From CAIWMF01 sp964402065 (GTDB lineage Bacteria > Verrucomicrobiota > Verrucomicrobiia > Chthoniobacterales > UBA6821): 64,000 nt of DNA. Under the pieces are notes generated by a model. It searched no databases. It saw nothing but the letters and a program-made list of their open reading frames with translations, and was not told the origin of the DNA. Shown here piece by piece: positions 55,051 through 63,513 of the stretch. Made by a program: the position numbers and the translations under genes. Numbering within the stretch: the first letter of the stretch is position 1; the number at the start of each line of letters is the position of its first letter. The DNA is taken from positions 248,001 to 312,000 of the forward strand of contig CAYOAN010000001.1 of assembly GCA_964402065.1 (NCBI GenBank). Direction: 5' to 3'.

Positions 55051-55650
55051 ATGAAACAAACGATCCTTTTTTTAGCTACTCGTAACCGCCATAAGACTCG
55101 TGAAATTCAAACGATGCTTGGAGAAGAGGTCACTGTTCGTGATGCTACCGAAATTCCAGAACTTCCTGAAATAGATGAAACAGGAACAACATTTGAAGAA
55201 AATGCTCGCTTGAAGGCTGAAGAAATTTCAAACCATGTTTCTGGTTTTGTCTTAGCTGACGACTCTGGTTTGGAAGTTGATGCACTAGGAGGTGAGCCTG
55301 GAATCTACTCAGCACGCTATTCTGGAGCAGGATGTACCGATTTGCAAAATACAGAATTGGTTTTGGAAAAAATGAAAGGCGTACCTGCGGAAAAACGAAA
55401 TGCCCGCTTTCGTTGTGTGCTTGCAGTAGCGCGTGATGGAAAAACAATGGCAACATTCAATGGCACTGTCGAAGGGAGACTCGCTCTACAAATCGACGGA
55501 GAAGGAGGCTTTGGTTACGATCCAATTTTTATTCCTGAAGGATACGAAACAAGCTTTGGACAACTTTCCAGTGAAATTAAAAACTCCATGAGTCACCGTG
55601 GACGTGCACTAGCGCAATTTCGGGAATGGTGGGGCAAAGAAATGCCCTAG
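55051..55650 (+). CDS. rdgB: Non-canonical purine NTP pyrophosphatase RdgB/HAM1
   Basis: 199 residues from ATG 55051 (MKQTILFLATRNRHKTREIQ). ETGTTFEENARLKAEE, LADDSGLEVDALGGEPGIYS, GYDPIFIPEGYETSF and SHRGRAL are all family landmarks. It removes XTP and ITP from the nucleotide pool. The start further upstream would overlap leuS and is rejected. Confidence 0.96.
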   Translation: MKQTILFLATRNRHKTREIQTMLGEEVTVRDATEIPELPEIDETGTTFEENARLKAEEISNHVSGFVLADDSGLEVDALGGEPGIYSARYSGAGCTDLQNTELVLEKMKGVPAEKRNARFRCVLAVARDGKTMATFNGTVEGRLALQIDGEGGFGYDPIFIPEGYETSFGQLSSEIKNSMSHRGRALAQFREWWGKEMP

Positions 55651-55651
55651 G

Positions 55652-55921
55652 AGTCAGAAACGGCATTTAATATGCATTATAAATGCTGAAGAGGCGATAA
55701 AGGAAATTGAAGAAATTTTTAGTGAAGTAGGCCAATTTCTGAGAGACTTCAGTAGTGAGTTAGGCAAATCAGGATTAATGCGAGGCCAATGTAAAACAAG
55801 GGTAAAAAATTATCCGCGGTGGTTTAGCAGAATGGTAGAAATTAATCCTGATGTTATAGCACAGAAGGAATTTGGGGGTTGGAACAGTAAAGATTTAAGT
55901 TACCTTTTACCAATTTTTTAG
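55652..55921 (+). pseudogene. Open fragment without start codon
   Basis: After the rdgB stop a frame stays open for 89 codons (AEEAIKEIEEIFSEVGQFL, VKNYPRWFSRMVEINPD) to TAG 55919, but has no upstream start; an internal ATG near 55776 would give about 48 residues. Composition looks protein-like. No family is recognised. It is probably the 3' part of a lost gene. Confidence 0.4.
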
Positions 55922-56654
55922 GTGCTAGCGCCATTTTATCATAATCCGTGGAGTATTTAATATTTTGTTTTAAATTATGATATTCTTTATCGTGACTTAA
56001 CATAATATTGTTCAATATGTTAAGTTCTTCTAGAGACTTTTTAAGCTCTTGTTCACTGAGAGTGCCATCTTCTATTAAATAAGGAGCACAGAGTGTATCT
56101 CCAAGATGAGCGCGCTAATGCCAGAAGAAACAAGAGCAACATTACTATGTCTATTGCTCGATTCAACAAGTGCAGCTAGAATAAAAGATGGGTGTATCAC
56201 TTGAGAGGCTTCCGTTGCTACAAAACCTAAAGCGGAACTATTTCTAATCATTTTAGCCCATGGAGCATCTCTGTCTTTTTAGAGAATCAGAAATTGTATA
56301 AATTTTCAGCATTTCTTTCATGCTTTTTTCAGATTTAACAAGTTTGTCTAACCATTCTGTGCGTTCCCAATCAATAGCATGGACACTCTTTTTCTTTACA
56401 ATTTCTTCAACAGCTCTGTATATCTTTTGCCCATCTTGCAGTAGACGTTTAGCAGCCAGACGAGTATTTCTATAAGCTGTTGCTTTTTTTGAAGCTAGAT
56501 TGACAACAGCACTTGCTCTGTTGGATTTTGCTATCAAAATAAGAAATTCTATTTTTAAGGAGCTTAAATTATTTTTGTCTTGGCTAAGAGTTTTTTCAAT
56601 AGCTTGTTGGTGCTCTTCTATAGCTGATGAAACCTCTTTCCGTAATTGGGTTAA
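55854..56654 (-). pseudogene. Broken gene with two frameshifts, function unknown
   Basis: The reverse strand encodes a continuous protein-like sequence of about 265 residues if two frameshifts are allowed. Part 1 from 56654 (KEVSSAIEEHQQAIEKTLSQ) runs to SDSLKRQ near 56270; part 2 (DAPWAKMIRNSSALGFVATE) to SGISALIL near 56105; part 3 (DTLCAPYLIEDGTLSEQEL) to TAA at 55854. No start codon is found, since a stop precedes the first part. It is rich in Ser, Lys and helices. No family is recognised. Confidence 0.6.
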
Positions 56655-56875
56655 TTATCATGGGATAATTAACTTGCTACTTCTGAGCATGCTTTTTCAT
56701 TGTTACTTTATTTATAAAAGTATGGCACGATCAACCGATTACCCTTCTATGCCTAATTTTTCTCGCAGTCTGACAGCTCTAAGTGAACACTCACTAAATA
56801 ATAGGATTGTTTCTATCTTGAACGATCGTTCACAACTGATTGTTAATCTAATTTTTTAACTTGAGTTCAAAAACC

Positions 56876-57442
56876 ATGAAAAACACCACTCCCCAAATTC
56901 ACCACCACTATCATCATGTCGGTAGCAGTAAGATTGCTGCTCGTTTAATGTTTGGATTTGTTTTTCTAATAATGTCTGTTGGATTTTTTTTTTCAGAGTC
57001 TCATCCAACACATCATTCAAAAGCAAAAATTTCAGCAGGGATAGGGCATCGTTTATTTAATGATCTTTTTACATGGGGAAATAGCTATTTGGCCTATTAT
57101 GCAAAAATCCTCAACTCTCTTGTTTCTGTTTTTGGATGGAAGAAAAGCTTTTTATGGTTCTGGTATCTCCATGTAGGATGGGGGAGTCTCATTTATTTTG
57201 GTGTTCCAATTTTTGCTGTAGCTTTGCTTGTATTTATTTTAAAACGAGAAAACTTAGCGCTGCCAATTTTATTGATACTCTACATGTGGCATCATGGACT
57301 TAGTTTTGCAATTTCTCATTATGAAACTTGGAGCCTAACTTTTTGTTATTTGCTTGGAGCAACTGGATTGGTTTTGCTTGCAAACTTGCTGATAACTAAA
57401 AAGAAGCTTTATAGCAATCAAGCTGAAAGAAGCTCAATGTGA
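56876..57442 (+). CDS. Small polytopic membrane protein of unknown function
   Basis: 188 residues from ATG 56876. A His-rich start (QIHHHYHHVG) is followed by four probable membrane segments: about 20-40, 100-125 (LHVGWGSLIYFGVPIFAVAL), 130-145 and 155-175. A soluble loop at 42-85 lies between the first two. No family is recognised. Neighbouring sequence is decayed, but this frame is intact. Confidence 0.55.
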   Translation: MKNTTPQIHHHYHHVGSSKIAARLMFGFVFLIMSVGFFFSESHPTHHSKAKISAGIGHRLFNDLFTWGNSYLAYYAKILNSLVSVFGWKKSFLWFWYLHVGWGSLIYFGVPIFAVALLVFILKRENLALPILLILYMWHHGLSFAISHYETWSLTFCYLLGATGLVLLANLLITKKKLYSNQAERSSM

Positions 57443-57555
57443 ATGAACTTTTTCCTTAAGAACCAAATAACTCCTCAACTAGAACCAGCTATAACATAGC
57501 TGATATAGAAAGCTCGAGTTAACGTAGCCTATTTCCAAATAGCACTGTTATGTGA

Positions 57556-57590
57556 AAAATACCTTCCCCATAAAAAGGTAAAGGTATTTT
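57556..57590. terminator. Hairpin between convergent genes, probable bidirectional terminator
   Basis: AAAATACCTT and AAGGTATTTT form a 10 bp stem around a 15 nt loop, with A and T runs on both sides, between the membrane protein gene and the convergent winged-helix gene. Confidence 0.65.
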
Positions 57591-57604
57591 AATCTTTAAA
57601 CGTT

Positions 57605-58099
57605 TTAGTAAAGAGAGAGAGGTTCTTGTTTTATTTCAGCTCCTTGTTTGATTTCTTCTTGAGAAGACTGAATCTCTTGAGAAGGCTGAAGTGTTGGAAC
57701 TTTTTCTTCTTTATGGTGCAAACAAAAGTGTCCAGGTGCAATTTTTTCGAGGCCTTCAATTTTTTTGCCAACATTGCTAAACCAAACGTGAAGATTGGAA
57801 TTTTTTACTCCAAGCTTCTTTGATAACTCGTTTACTTTAATACCGATGGGGCCTGCCTCTTTGAGGGCTTTCATAATACTTTCTTTAATCATCCGACGTT
57901 GGGCTTTGGGTGCACGTTGTTTTGCTTTTGGTTGAGTTGGGGAAGAAGCTTTTAGATTTACAGGCAGAGTAGTATTTCCTTTAAAAAGATCCTCAAGACT
58001 TGCATCAATTTTATTAATTTCTTTAAGAAGTAACTCTTTTTTTTCTGAGAGTTTAAGCATTTGACGTAATGTAGCAGTATTAAGTTGAGATAAGTTCAT
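57605..58099 (-). CDS. Winged-helix DNA-binding-type protein with coiled-coil N-terminus
   Basis: A 164-residue protein in three parts: an N-terminal coiled coil (7-38, LRQMLKLSEKKELLLKEINK), a basic Pro/Ala/Lys linker (50-68, PKAKQRAPKAQRR), and a winged-helix-like domain (70-128) where IKESIMKALKEAGPIGIKVN and LSKKLGVKNSNLHVWFS suggest a helix-turn-helix. An acidic tail ends the protein. It is 16 bp downstream of an HU/IHF gene on the same strand, which supports a nucleoid-associated or regulatory role. Target unknown. Confidence 0.7.
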   Translation of the reverse strand: MNLSQLNTATLRQMLKLSEKKELLLKEINKIDASLEDLFKGNTTLPVNLKASSPTQPKAKQRAPKAQRRMIKESIMKALKEAGPIGIKVNELSKKLGVKNSNLHVWFSNVGKKIEGLEKIAPGHFCLHHKEEKVPTLQPSQEIQSSQEEIKQGAEIKQEPLSLY

Positions 58100-58115
58100 A
58101 AGTTTTTATTAATGA

Positions 58116-58427
58116 TTATTGAGATTTAAGTTTATTGGTAAGTTCAAGCACTTTCTTGCGCATGATCTTACCGGATGAAAATTTTACTTCGGCTCTAGCA
58201 GGAACAAGAACTGATATTTCAGGTTTTTTAGGATTGCGACCTAGTTTTGATTTTCGTAATACAACTTCAAAAACGCCAAAATTTCTTAATTCTATATTTC
58301 TGCCAGTTGATAAAGCATCCGTAATATGCTCGAGGGTCTTTTGGATAATATTAAAAACGTCCTTTTGATTAAGATCTGTTTCTTTAGAAATTTTTAATAC
58401 AAGTTCTCTTTTTGTAAAATTTGACAT
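58116..58427 (-). CDS. HU/IHF-family DNA-binding protein
   Basis: A 103-residue histone-like protein with TKRELVLKISKETDLNQKDV, GRNIELRNFGVFEVVLRKSK (the GxFxV region) and GRNPKKPE, the DNA-inserting beta-arm with its conserved proline. It bends DNA as a dimer. Chain type (HU, IHF alpha or beta) is not clear; the arm sequence is more IHF-like. It is probably co-transcribed with the winged-helix gene that follows. Confidence 0.93.
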   Translation of the reverse strand: MSNFTKRELVLKISKETDLNQKDVFNIIQKTLEHITDALSTGRNIELRNFGVFEVVLRKSKLGRNPKKPEISVLVPARAEVKFSSGKIMRKKVLELTNKLKSQ

Positions 58428-58852
58428 AATTATTCAGGGGGTGGGGGGAAAGCCATCGGTAATAATAGTATTTATTTAATTTTAGATAAAGCTAATTTTA
58501 ATAGGGCGCGAGTATTAAGGATGTATCAGCTCAAAAGTAATGCTTCTCTTTAAAAAGCGGAAGGCACTAGGAAAGCTTCATTTCCTATTTTATTATTAAG
58601 ATGAGCTAGTATAAAAGTGATTGCTAATTAAAAAGAACTTTTATTATCAACGAGTTGTCCCTAAGGATAAAAATCCTGAACATATTTCTATTATTATTCC
58701 TTGTGATAGTCTTGGCATAGACCTTCACCACGGATGTTGGAGGGGGTGGCTAAGGAGGGGGTGATTTCAGTCGTTGGAAATGGAGAATTAACTCAAACTT
58801 TTTGTAAGTCGACTTTCGCCCAAAGTTCTTTGGATAGAAAGTCTAGTTCTAG
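58428..58852. other. Spacer with no intact gene
   Basis: About 425 bp. A frame of about 40 codons (including FYYQRVVPKDKNPEHISIII, near 58640-58760) is open but lacks start and context and may be a gene scrap. No RNA gene or clear repeat was seen. The part next to 58427 should hold the HU promoter. Confidence 0.35.
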
Positions 58853-59524
58853 CAATCTCCAGGTTTCATTTTTCTATTTACATCCTTACTGTTACTAATA
58901 AGTTTGACGACCTCATTGTATTCCTTACATGAACAAATAGAAGTAAGACTTCCTTTGCCAACATCATTTCAATTACGAAAATTTTTAGAATGGTCTTTTA
59001 TAGGCGTTAGTATAGGAATAAAGCTATTTTGTGTTTTTTCGGTTCTTCCTCAGGGTCTCATTAATACATTGGGAAATTTACCTGATTGGTATTGGATAAT
59101 GATTTTTATAACTAGCCTTATTATCAATGTGTTCCAATTTCCAATTATTAAAGTAATAGAGCGTTTAGATAAGACTAAAATATCGTTTGTTATTACGATT
59201 GTAATTATGTTAATAGGAATGAGTATGATATCTTTCTCTAATTATTTTTCAGCACGATTTTTCTATGGAGCATTCTTTTGGACATCAATATGATCGCTAA
59301 TGAAATGTTGTGCAAGTTACTTAGATGTACAAGGAATTCGTGCAGGATATTTATTTATTAAAGAAATGTCAGTTGGTGTAGGTGGTGGGGTAACTGTTTT
59401 AATTAGTAGGAATATAGCAGCTAATTTATCAAGTGAGATTATTTGTGGAATCGGGATAGTTTTTATTTTGTTGGCTTGCATTTTGCTATATGATGAATTT
59501 AATTTTTTGCAAAAAAATGATTAA
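58853..59524 (+). pseudogene. MFS-type transporter remnant interrupted by TGA
   Basis: A frame with six or seven hydrophobic segments reads from 58853, with a loop IIKVIERLDKTKISF like the cytoplasmic loop of major facilitator proteins. TGA at 59291 stops it after AFFWTSI. The same frame then continues SLMKCCASYLDVQGIRAGYL to TAA 59522. Only about half an MFS protein is present and no good start exists (TTG 58904 at best). A TGG-to-TGA change is likely, since TGA ends several intact genes in the window. Confidence 0.65.
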
Positions 59525-59542
59525 TAATAGAAATTAAAATTC

Positions 59543-60364
59543 ATGACAACATCTATTATAAGTTGCTTTTGTTTAGATGATTTTAGTGCTGGAAATTTAG
59601 CTGCAGTAGTTTTAGGTTGTTTCGGAGATAGAACTGAAAAACAGAAAATGGCAACTGAATTAAAAAAGCCAGTAACTGTGTTTATAGAAGAAAATTTTAC
59701 TAAATATCCTCTAATTGAATATTTCTACCCTGATACGGAAATGCCGCTTTGCATTCATGGTACTTTAGGAGCAGCAACCATTTTATTTAAGAAAAAAAGT
59801 GTTAATCAGTTAACCTGTATCACAAAAGGAGGTTTATTGCTTGAAATTAGGAAAAAAAATTCTCTAATTACTATTAAAGTATCTGCTCAACAGGTTGCTT
59901 TTCCATCTGCTTATAAACATTCTACCATATTAAATCTTCTTGATTTAAAGCATGTCAAAAATTACGCCTCTATTTTTTTAAAAGAATTTCCCACGGGAGT
60001 GTTTTCAGTAGGAAGCCCAAAACTTCTTATTCCTGTTACGTCTTCTGATTTGTTATATAAAATAAAACCTAATTTTAAGTTATTAAAAGAGTGGAGTATT
60101 CAAGAGAATGTAAACGGAATTTACGTGTATACACCAGATTTCAGTAAAGGAAATAACTCTTTTGTTGCGAGAGGATTTAATCCAAAAACAGGATTTAATG
60201 AAGATGCTGCAACTGGCACAGCTGCTGCCGCTTTATCGCTTGCCTTAAAGAAAGATATAAGTGTTATACAAGGACGATGTCTCGGAATGGAAAGTTTAAT
60301 TAATGTTTCTTATCAAAATAATAGTTCTATTTATGTTGGAGGTAATACATATATTATTAAGTAG
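59543..60364 (+). CDS. PhzF-family protein, possibly lacking the catalytic Glu
   Basis: A 273-residue protein with FCLDDFSAGNLAAVVL, MPLCIHGTLGAATIL and GFNEDAATGTAAAALSLAL, matching the PhzF/diaminopimelate-epimerase-like fold. PhzF isomerases use a glutamate in a NxSET-F motif; here the equivalent stretch reads LKKPVTVFIEE, so by-eye alignment puts Val at that position. Activity is thus uncertain. The gene follows the broken MFS gene by 18 bp, as if a former transporter-enzyme pair. Confidence 0.8.
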   Translation: MTTSIISCFCLDDFSAGNLAAVVLGCFGDRTEKQKMATELKKPVTVFIEENFTKYPLIEYFYPDTEMPLCIHGTLGAATILFKKKSVNQLTCITKGGLLLEIRKKNSLITIKVSAQQVAFPSAYKHSTILNLLDLKHVKNYASIFLKEFPTGVFSVGSPKLLIPVTSSDLLYKIKPNFKLLKEWSIQENVNGIYVYTPDFSKGNNSFVARGFNPKTGFNEDAATGTAAAALSLALKKDISVIQGRCLGMESLINVSYQNNSSIYVGGNTYIIK

Positions 60365-60378
60365 CTTTTAATTTGAAA

Positions 60379-60921
60379 TCACTTAGTTGAAGTATTATGA
60401 GAACTTGTTTTTCCAGTTTCTATTCTTGAAAGAATATTATTGATAAAAAATGCTTTTCCATTCGTATAAGAATCGCGATTATTAAAAATTTTTTTCAACT
60501 CTTTTTTGAGAATCATATATTTTTTAGCATCACTTGGATTAGATGATAAATAGTCTCTAAAATTAATATGATTATTCCATAACTTTCCGCCTAACAGCAC
60601 GATGTGTATGTGAAAAAGATGATGGTTTTTATCATCAAGTTTTTGAAAATACCTTCTATCAGGAATATCCTTCTCTAAATTGGCTAAGTATTTATACCCC
60701 AGATTGTTAATGGTCCCAATTATTTTTTCATCTATTCGGTCTAAAGAGGAGACGCCAATACAAATATCAATGGTAGGTTTAGCGAGCATCCCAGAAATAG
60801 CAGTACTGCCAATATGTTCTATTTGAACAATAATATGTCCTATCTTTTGAAGAAGATTTGATTTTTCTTTTTCATATTCTTCTTTCCAGTTTTTATTGTG
60901 TTTTTTTAGTATGATTTTCAT
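60379..60921 (-). CDS. GrpB-family (UPF0157) nucleotidyltransferase-like protein
   Basis: A 180-residue protein with HNKNWKEEYEKEKSNLLQKI, IEHIGSTAISGMLAKPTIDI with the GST-x-KPxID nucleotidyltransferase-like pattern, RRYFQKLDDKNHHLFHIHIV and NHINFRDYL. The GrpB family has a minimal nucleotidyltransferase fold but no settled function. Low GC, like its neighbours, suggests acquisition. Confidence 0.88.
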   Translation of the reverse strand: MKIILKKHNKNWKEEYEKEKSNLLQKIGHIIVQIEHIGSTAISGMLAKPTIDICIGVSSLDRIDEKIIGTINNLGYKYLANLEKDIPDRRYFQKLDDKNHHLFHIHIVLLGGKLWNNHINFRDYLSSNPSDAKKYMILKKELKKIFNNRDSYTNGKAFFINNILSRIETGKTSSHNTSTK

Positions 60922-60960
60922 TTTTAAGAAATAGCAATTTATCTTGAAGCACGTAACATA

Positions 60961-61140
60961 TTAGAAAACAGGAACATTGTGAATATTTTTAAACGCTTCG
61001 GCATCTTTCCAACTATTTACTAAAGGTTTTCCTTCGACATTTAGGCTTATATTTAAAGGGACAGGCCGTCCTATTACCTGGAGCACAAGCTGCTGCTAAA
61101 GTAAGCAGAATTTTTCGTAGCCCCTCGGTGAGATTGGCAA
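60961..61140 (-). pseudogene. Decayed 3' gene fragment
   Basis: The reverse strand encodes IGRPVPLNISLNVEGKPLVN and SWKDAEAFKNIHNVPVF to TAA at 60961. A shifted frame upstream reads NLTEGLRKILLTLAAACAP. This is a plausible protein end in two frames with no start. It may belong with the Rhs remnant just upstream. No family is recognised. Confidence 0.4.
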
Positions 61141-61198
61141 TTTGAGAGTTCTATTGAAGTTATTCTTAGTCTGACAGTGAAGGGGGATCGGTAATTCC

Positions 61199-61440
61199 TC
61201 AAAGATCACTTCCATGGTTTACACGTTCATAAGTTGCAGTGCTTCTAAATGTGACGATAGCCATGATTAATCCAGCTGTTACAATTTTCTCCGCACACCT
61301 TTCATTCGGATCCAATTCATTAACTAGATCACCATTGCGATACGAGTATAGGTCGAGCCCTTCATTATGCCCTAGAGGATCAGAACGTAGGAAACGCTGT
61401 AATATCGAGCGCCCATGTAGTAGAAGTCGGTCTTGGCAAG
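61199..61440 (-). pseudogene. Rhs repeat-associated core remnant
   Basis: The reverse strand reads DFYYMGARYY, then after a frameshift RFLRSDPLGHNEGLDLYSYR and NGDLVNELDPNERC, the conserved Rhs core where the barrel ends and the variable toxin tip begins. Next come about 25 residues to a TGA at 61199. The large Rhs shell and any signal are missing. Rhs proteins deliver toxins between cells; this copy is dead. Confidence 0.85.
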
Positions 61441-61868
61441 ATAATGACCTTTCTATTGTTGGTCCACGTCATGATTGACATCAGAGCATGGTATCGGCCA
61501 GTAGCCGCTTACTGAAACTGGGCTAAAAAAAGAGACAGTACTACCTAAGGCATAAGCTCAGCTATAAAATACAGGAGGGACCTCTTTTTTACCCAAAATG
61601 GAACAGAGCTTTCCAAACAATCCAACAACTAAAATCAAACTCAACAATCCTTGCTCGAAATTTGACGACACCCCTTCTTTGTTTGAGGGGAATTATACAG
61701 TCAAAGTAATTTGACTATAAGGCGCAACTCTCCTCTAAGAAAAAATTTGTTAAGTCGGTTGCAGTTGCAGTCTCTTAATGAGAAAAAAGTTTCCTTTTTC
61801 TATCAAGGCACTCCCTTCAAAGCTAGGAAAAATCAGCCTTTAAGCCAGATCCAAAAAGCTAATGGACG
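61441..61868. other. Spacer with no intact gene
   Basis: About 430 bp. It includes a short hairpin at about 61702-61719 (AGTCAAAGTAATTTGACT), whose arms resemble the ends of the element at 48095-48243, and otherwise nothing recognisable. Confidence 0.35.
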
Positions 61869-61926
61869 GACACCAAATATCATAGACTGGCACCAAAATA
61901 CGCAATATCAGGGACTGACCCCTATT
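61869..61926. repeat. REP-like palindrome, half copy
   Basis: Matches the right half of the palindrome at 44158-44215 almost base for base (ACACCAAATATCATAGA, CAAAATACGCAATATCAGGG, ACTGACCCCTATT). The left half is absent. It abuts the stop codon of prfB. Confidence 0.85.
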
Positions 61927-63027
61927 TAATTTTTAAGTTTGGCTTCAATAAAGGCGTCTATGTCTCCATCCATTACGCCTTGGACGTCGCTTGTTTGATA
62001 GTCGGTGCGATGGTCTTTGACCATTTGGTAGGGCTGAAAAACATAGGAACGAATTTGACTTCCCCAAGCGATTTCTCCTTTTTCACCATATTGACGATCA
62101 AGTTCTGCTCGTTTTTTGTCAGCTTCGATCTGATAAATTTTTGACTTCAGCATTTTTAAAGCCAAGACGCGATTTTTGAGCTGGCTTCGTTCAGCCTGGC
62201 AGGCGACAACGACGCCTGTTGGGACGTGCGTCATTCGAACGGCTGTTTCTACTTTGTTAACGTTTTGTCCTCCTTTGCCTCCTGCGCGATAGGTATCAAC
62301 TTGAATGTCTTTTTCATCAATTTCAATGGGGGCATCTTCAATATCAGGGACAACATCAACGCTCGCAAAAGAAGTGTGGCGCCGCTTGGCAGAGTCAAAT
62401 GGAGAAATACGCACTAAGCGATGGACGCCTCGCTCGGTTTGAAGATAGCCGAAGGCATATTCCCCTTTAACGAGGAGGGTGATTGATTTAATGCCAGCTT
62501 CTTCGCCTTGTTGAATGTCGATGATGCTTGAAGTAAAGTTGGAGCGTTCAATCCAGCGTTGATACATACGCAAGAGCATGTCAGCCCAATCACAGGATTC
62601 GGTGCCGCCAGCTCCGGCATGAATGGTTAAAAAGGCATCTGATTTATCAAATTCTCCGCTGAGCAATTGACGAATTTCAAATTTTTCTAAGTCAGAAGCG
62701 AGGGCTTGAAACTCAGTTGTAACTTCTTGAAGGGCTACTGATTTTTGTTCGGGAGAGGTTTCTTCTTCAACCATCAATTCAAGAATCGACAGGTCGCTGA
62801 GGCGTTGTTCCAATGCGGTTAAAGGACCTAAGATGGCTTTTAATTCCGAAACACGTTCAACATCTTTTTGGGCGCTTTCGCGATGGTCCCAAAAAGTGGG
62901 TTCGCTCATCCGTGTTTCAATTGCAGTAAGTTCTATGATGAGAGCGGGAGAGTCAAAGAAACCTCCGCAGGGCGCCAAGGCGCTCCGTTAATGCGGAGGT
63001 ATCAATCGTTATTAAATTGGTAGTCAT
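61926..63027 (-). CDS. prfB: Peptide chain release factor 2 (programmed +1 frameshift)
   Basis: Two joined parts: 63027-62956 (24 codons from ATG, MTTNLITIDTSALTERLGAL) and 62954-61926, giving about 366 residues. The first frame hits TGA at 62955-62953 in CTTTGAC; skipping one T continues as FLDSPALI. Release-factor landmarks follow: HAGAGGTESCDWADML with the GGQ motif in YRAGGKGGQNVNK, and RF2-type SPFDSAKRRHTSFASV. It ends translation at TGA and TAA. Confidence 0.96.
62950..62975 (-). promoter_or_regulatory. prfB recoding site
   Basis: The reverse strand reads CGGAGGTTTCTTTGAC: a Shine-Dalgarno-like GGAGG placed 3 nt before the slippery CTT and the in-frame TGA. This is the known RF2 autoregulation: low RF2 makes the ribosome pause on TGA and slip +1. 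No other part of the gene needs it. Confidence 0.93.
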
Positions 63028-63063
63028 AGTTGAAAAGCTAATCGTATTTCGTGATGAAGCTTA

Positions 63064-63160
63064 GTTGAAGTTTAAAGTTTTAACTTTTGCTGCAACCAAA
63101 AAACAATTTTTAGGAAAAAATGTACTGCAACTTAAACTGTTAACTTCAACTTGTAGTAAA
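63064..63160. other. Imperfect inverted repeat between ftsB-like gene and prfB
   Basis: GTTGAAGTT near 63065 pairs with AACTTCAAC near 63150, and the match continues inward with gaps (AAAGTTTTAACTT with AACTTAAACTGTT). It could form a long hairpin in the transcript between the two leftward genes, as terminator or attenuator. Confidence 0.4.
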
Positions 63161-63165
63161 ACGGC

Positions 63166-63471
63166 TTATTGTCGATTTACTGTATTCCGTGAAGGGCCAA
63201 GTCGAAAGATCGTTTCATTTGGTTTCATTAAATCGAGACGATCTCGTGCGATAAGCTCTAAATATTCTTTGTCATGTTGTAATAAGTAAAGCTCGCGTTC
63301 GCGATGAGTGGCTTGACTGTTAAGTTGTTCTAGCTCGTGATGCTCGTGTTGCAATGTTTGACGCATGCGAGAAAGTTTTTTCCATTCTGGATAAAAGGTC
63401 ATCAAGGCTAATGCGATCGTTCCGCAAATGATCAACAAGATCAAAAAACGATTGAGCAGTGCGAGATTCAC
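63166..63471 (-). CDS. FtsB/DivIC-like septum formation initiator protein
   Basis: A 101-residue protein: a membrane helix at 8-27 (RFLILLIICGTIALALMTF), then a coiled coil (about 30-65, LSRMRQTLQHEHHELEQLNS), then YLELIARDRLDLMKPNE, the conserved patch after the coil in FtsB/DivIC. It takes part in divisome assembly at the inner membrane. It lies 42 bp after enolase on the same strand, the eno-ftsB order also known in enterobacteria. Confidence 0.85.
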   Translation of the reverse strand: MNLALLNRFLILLIICGTIALALMTFYPEWKKLSRMRQTLQHEHHELEQLNSQATHRERELYLLQHDKEYLELIARDRLDLMKPNETIFRLGPSRNTVNRQ

Positions 63472-63513
63472 AGGAATGGAAAGAGCAAAAGAGGCAGAAA
63501 CAATGAATCCTAT

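Noticed and set aside
56500..56859. 119-codon open frame on the + strand
   Set aside because: Its first half is antisense to the broken gene at 55854-56654, whose reverse-strand reading is more protein-like, and no family is apparent.
59291..59293. In-frame TGA read as tryptophan or selenocysteine
   Set aside because: TGA is a stop for several intact genes here, an RF2 gene is present, and neighbouring DNA is full of broken genes; a nonsense mutation is simpler.
61239..61478. 79-codon open frame on the + strand
   Set aside because: It is the antisense of the Rhs core remnant.
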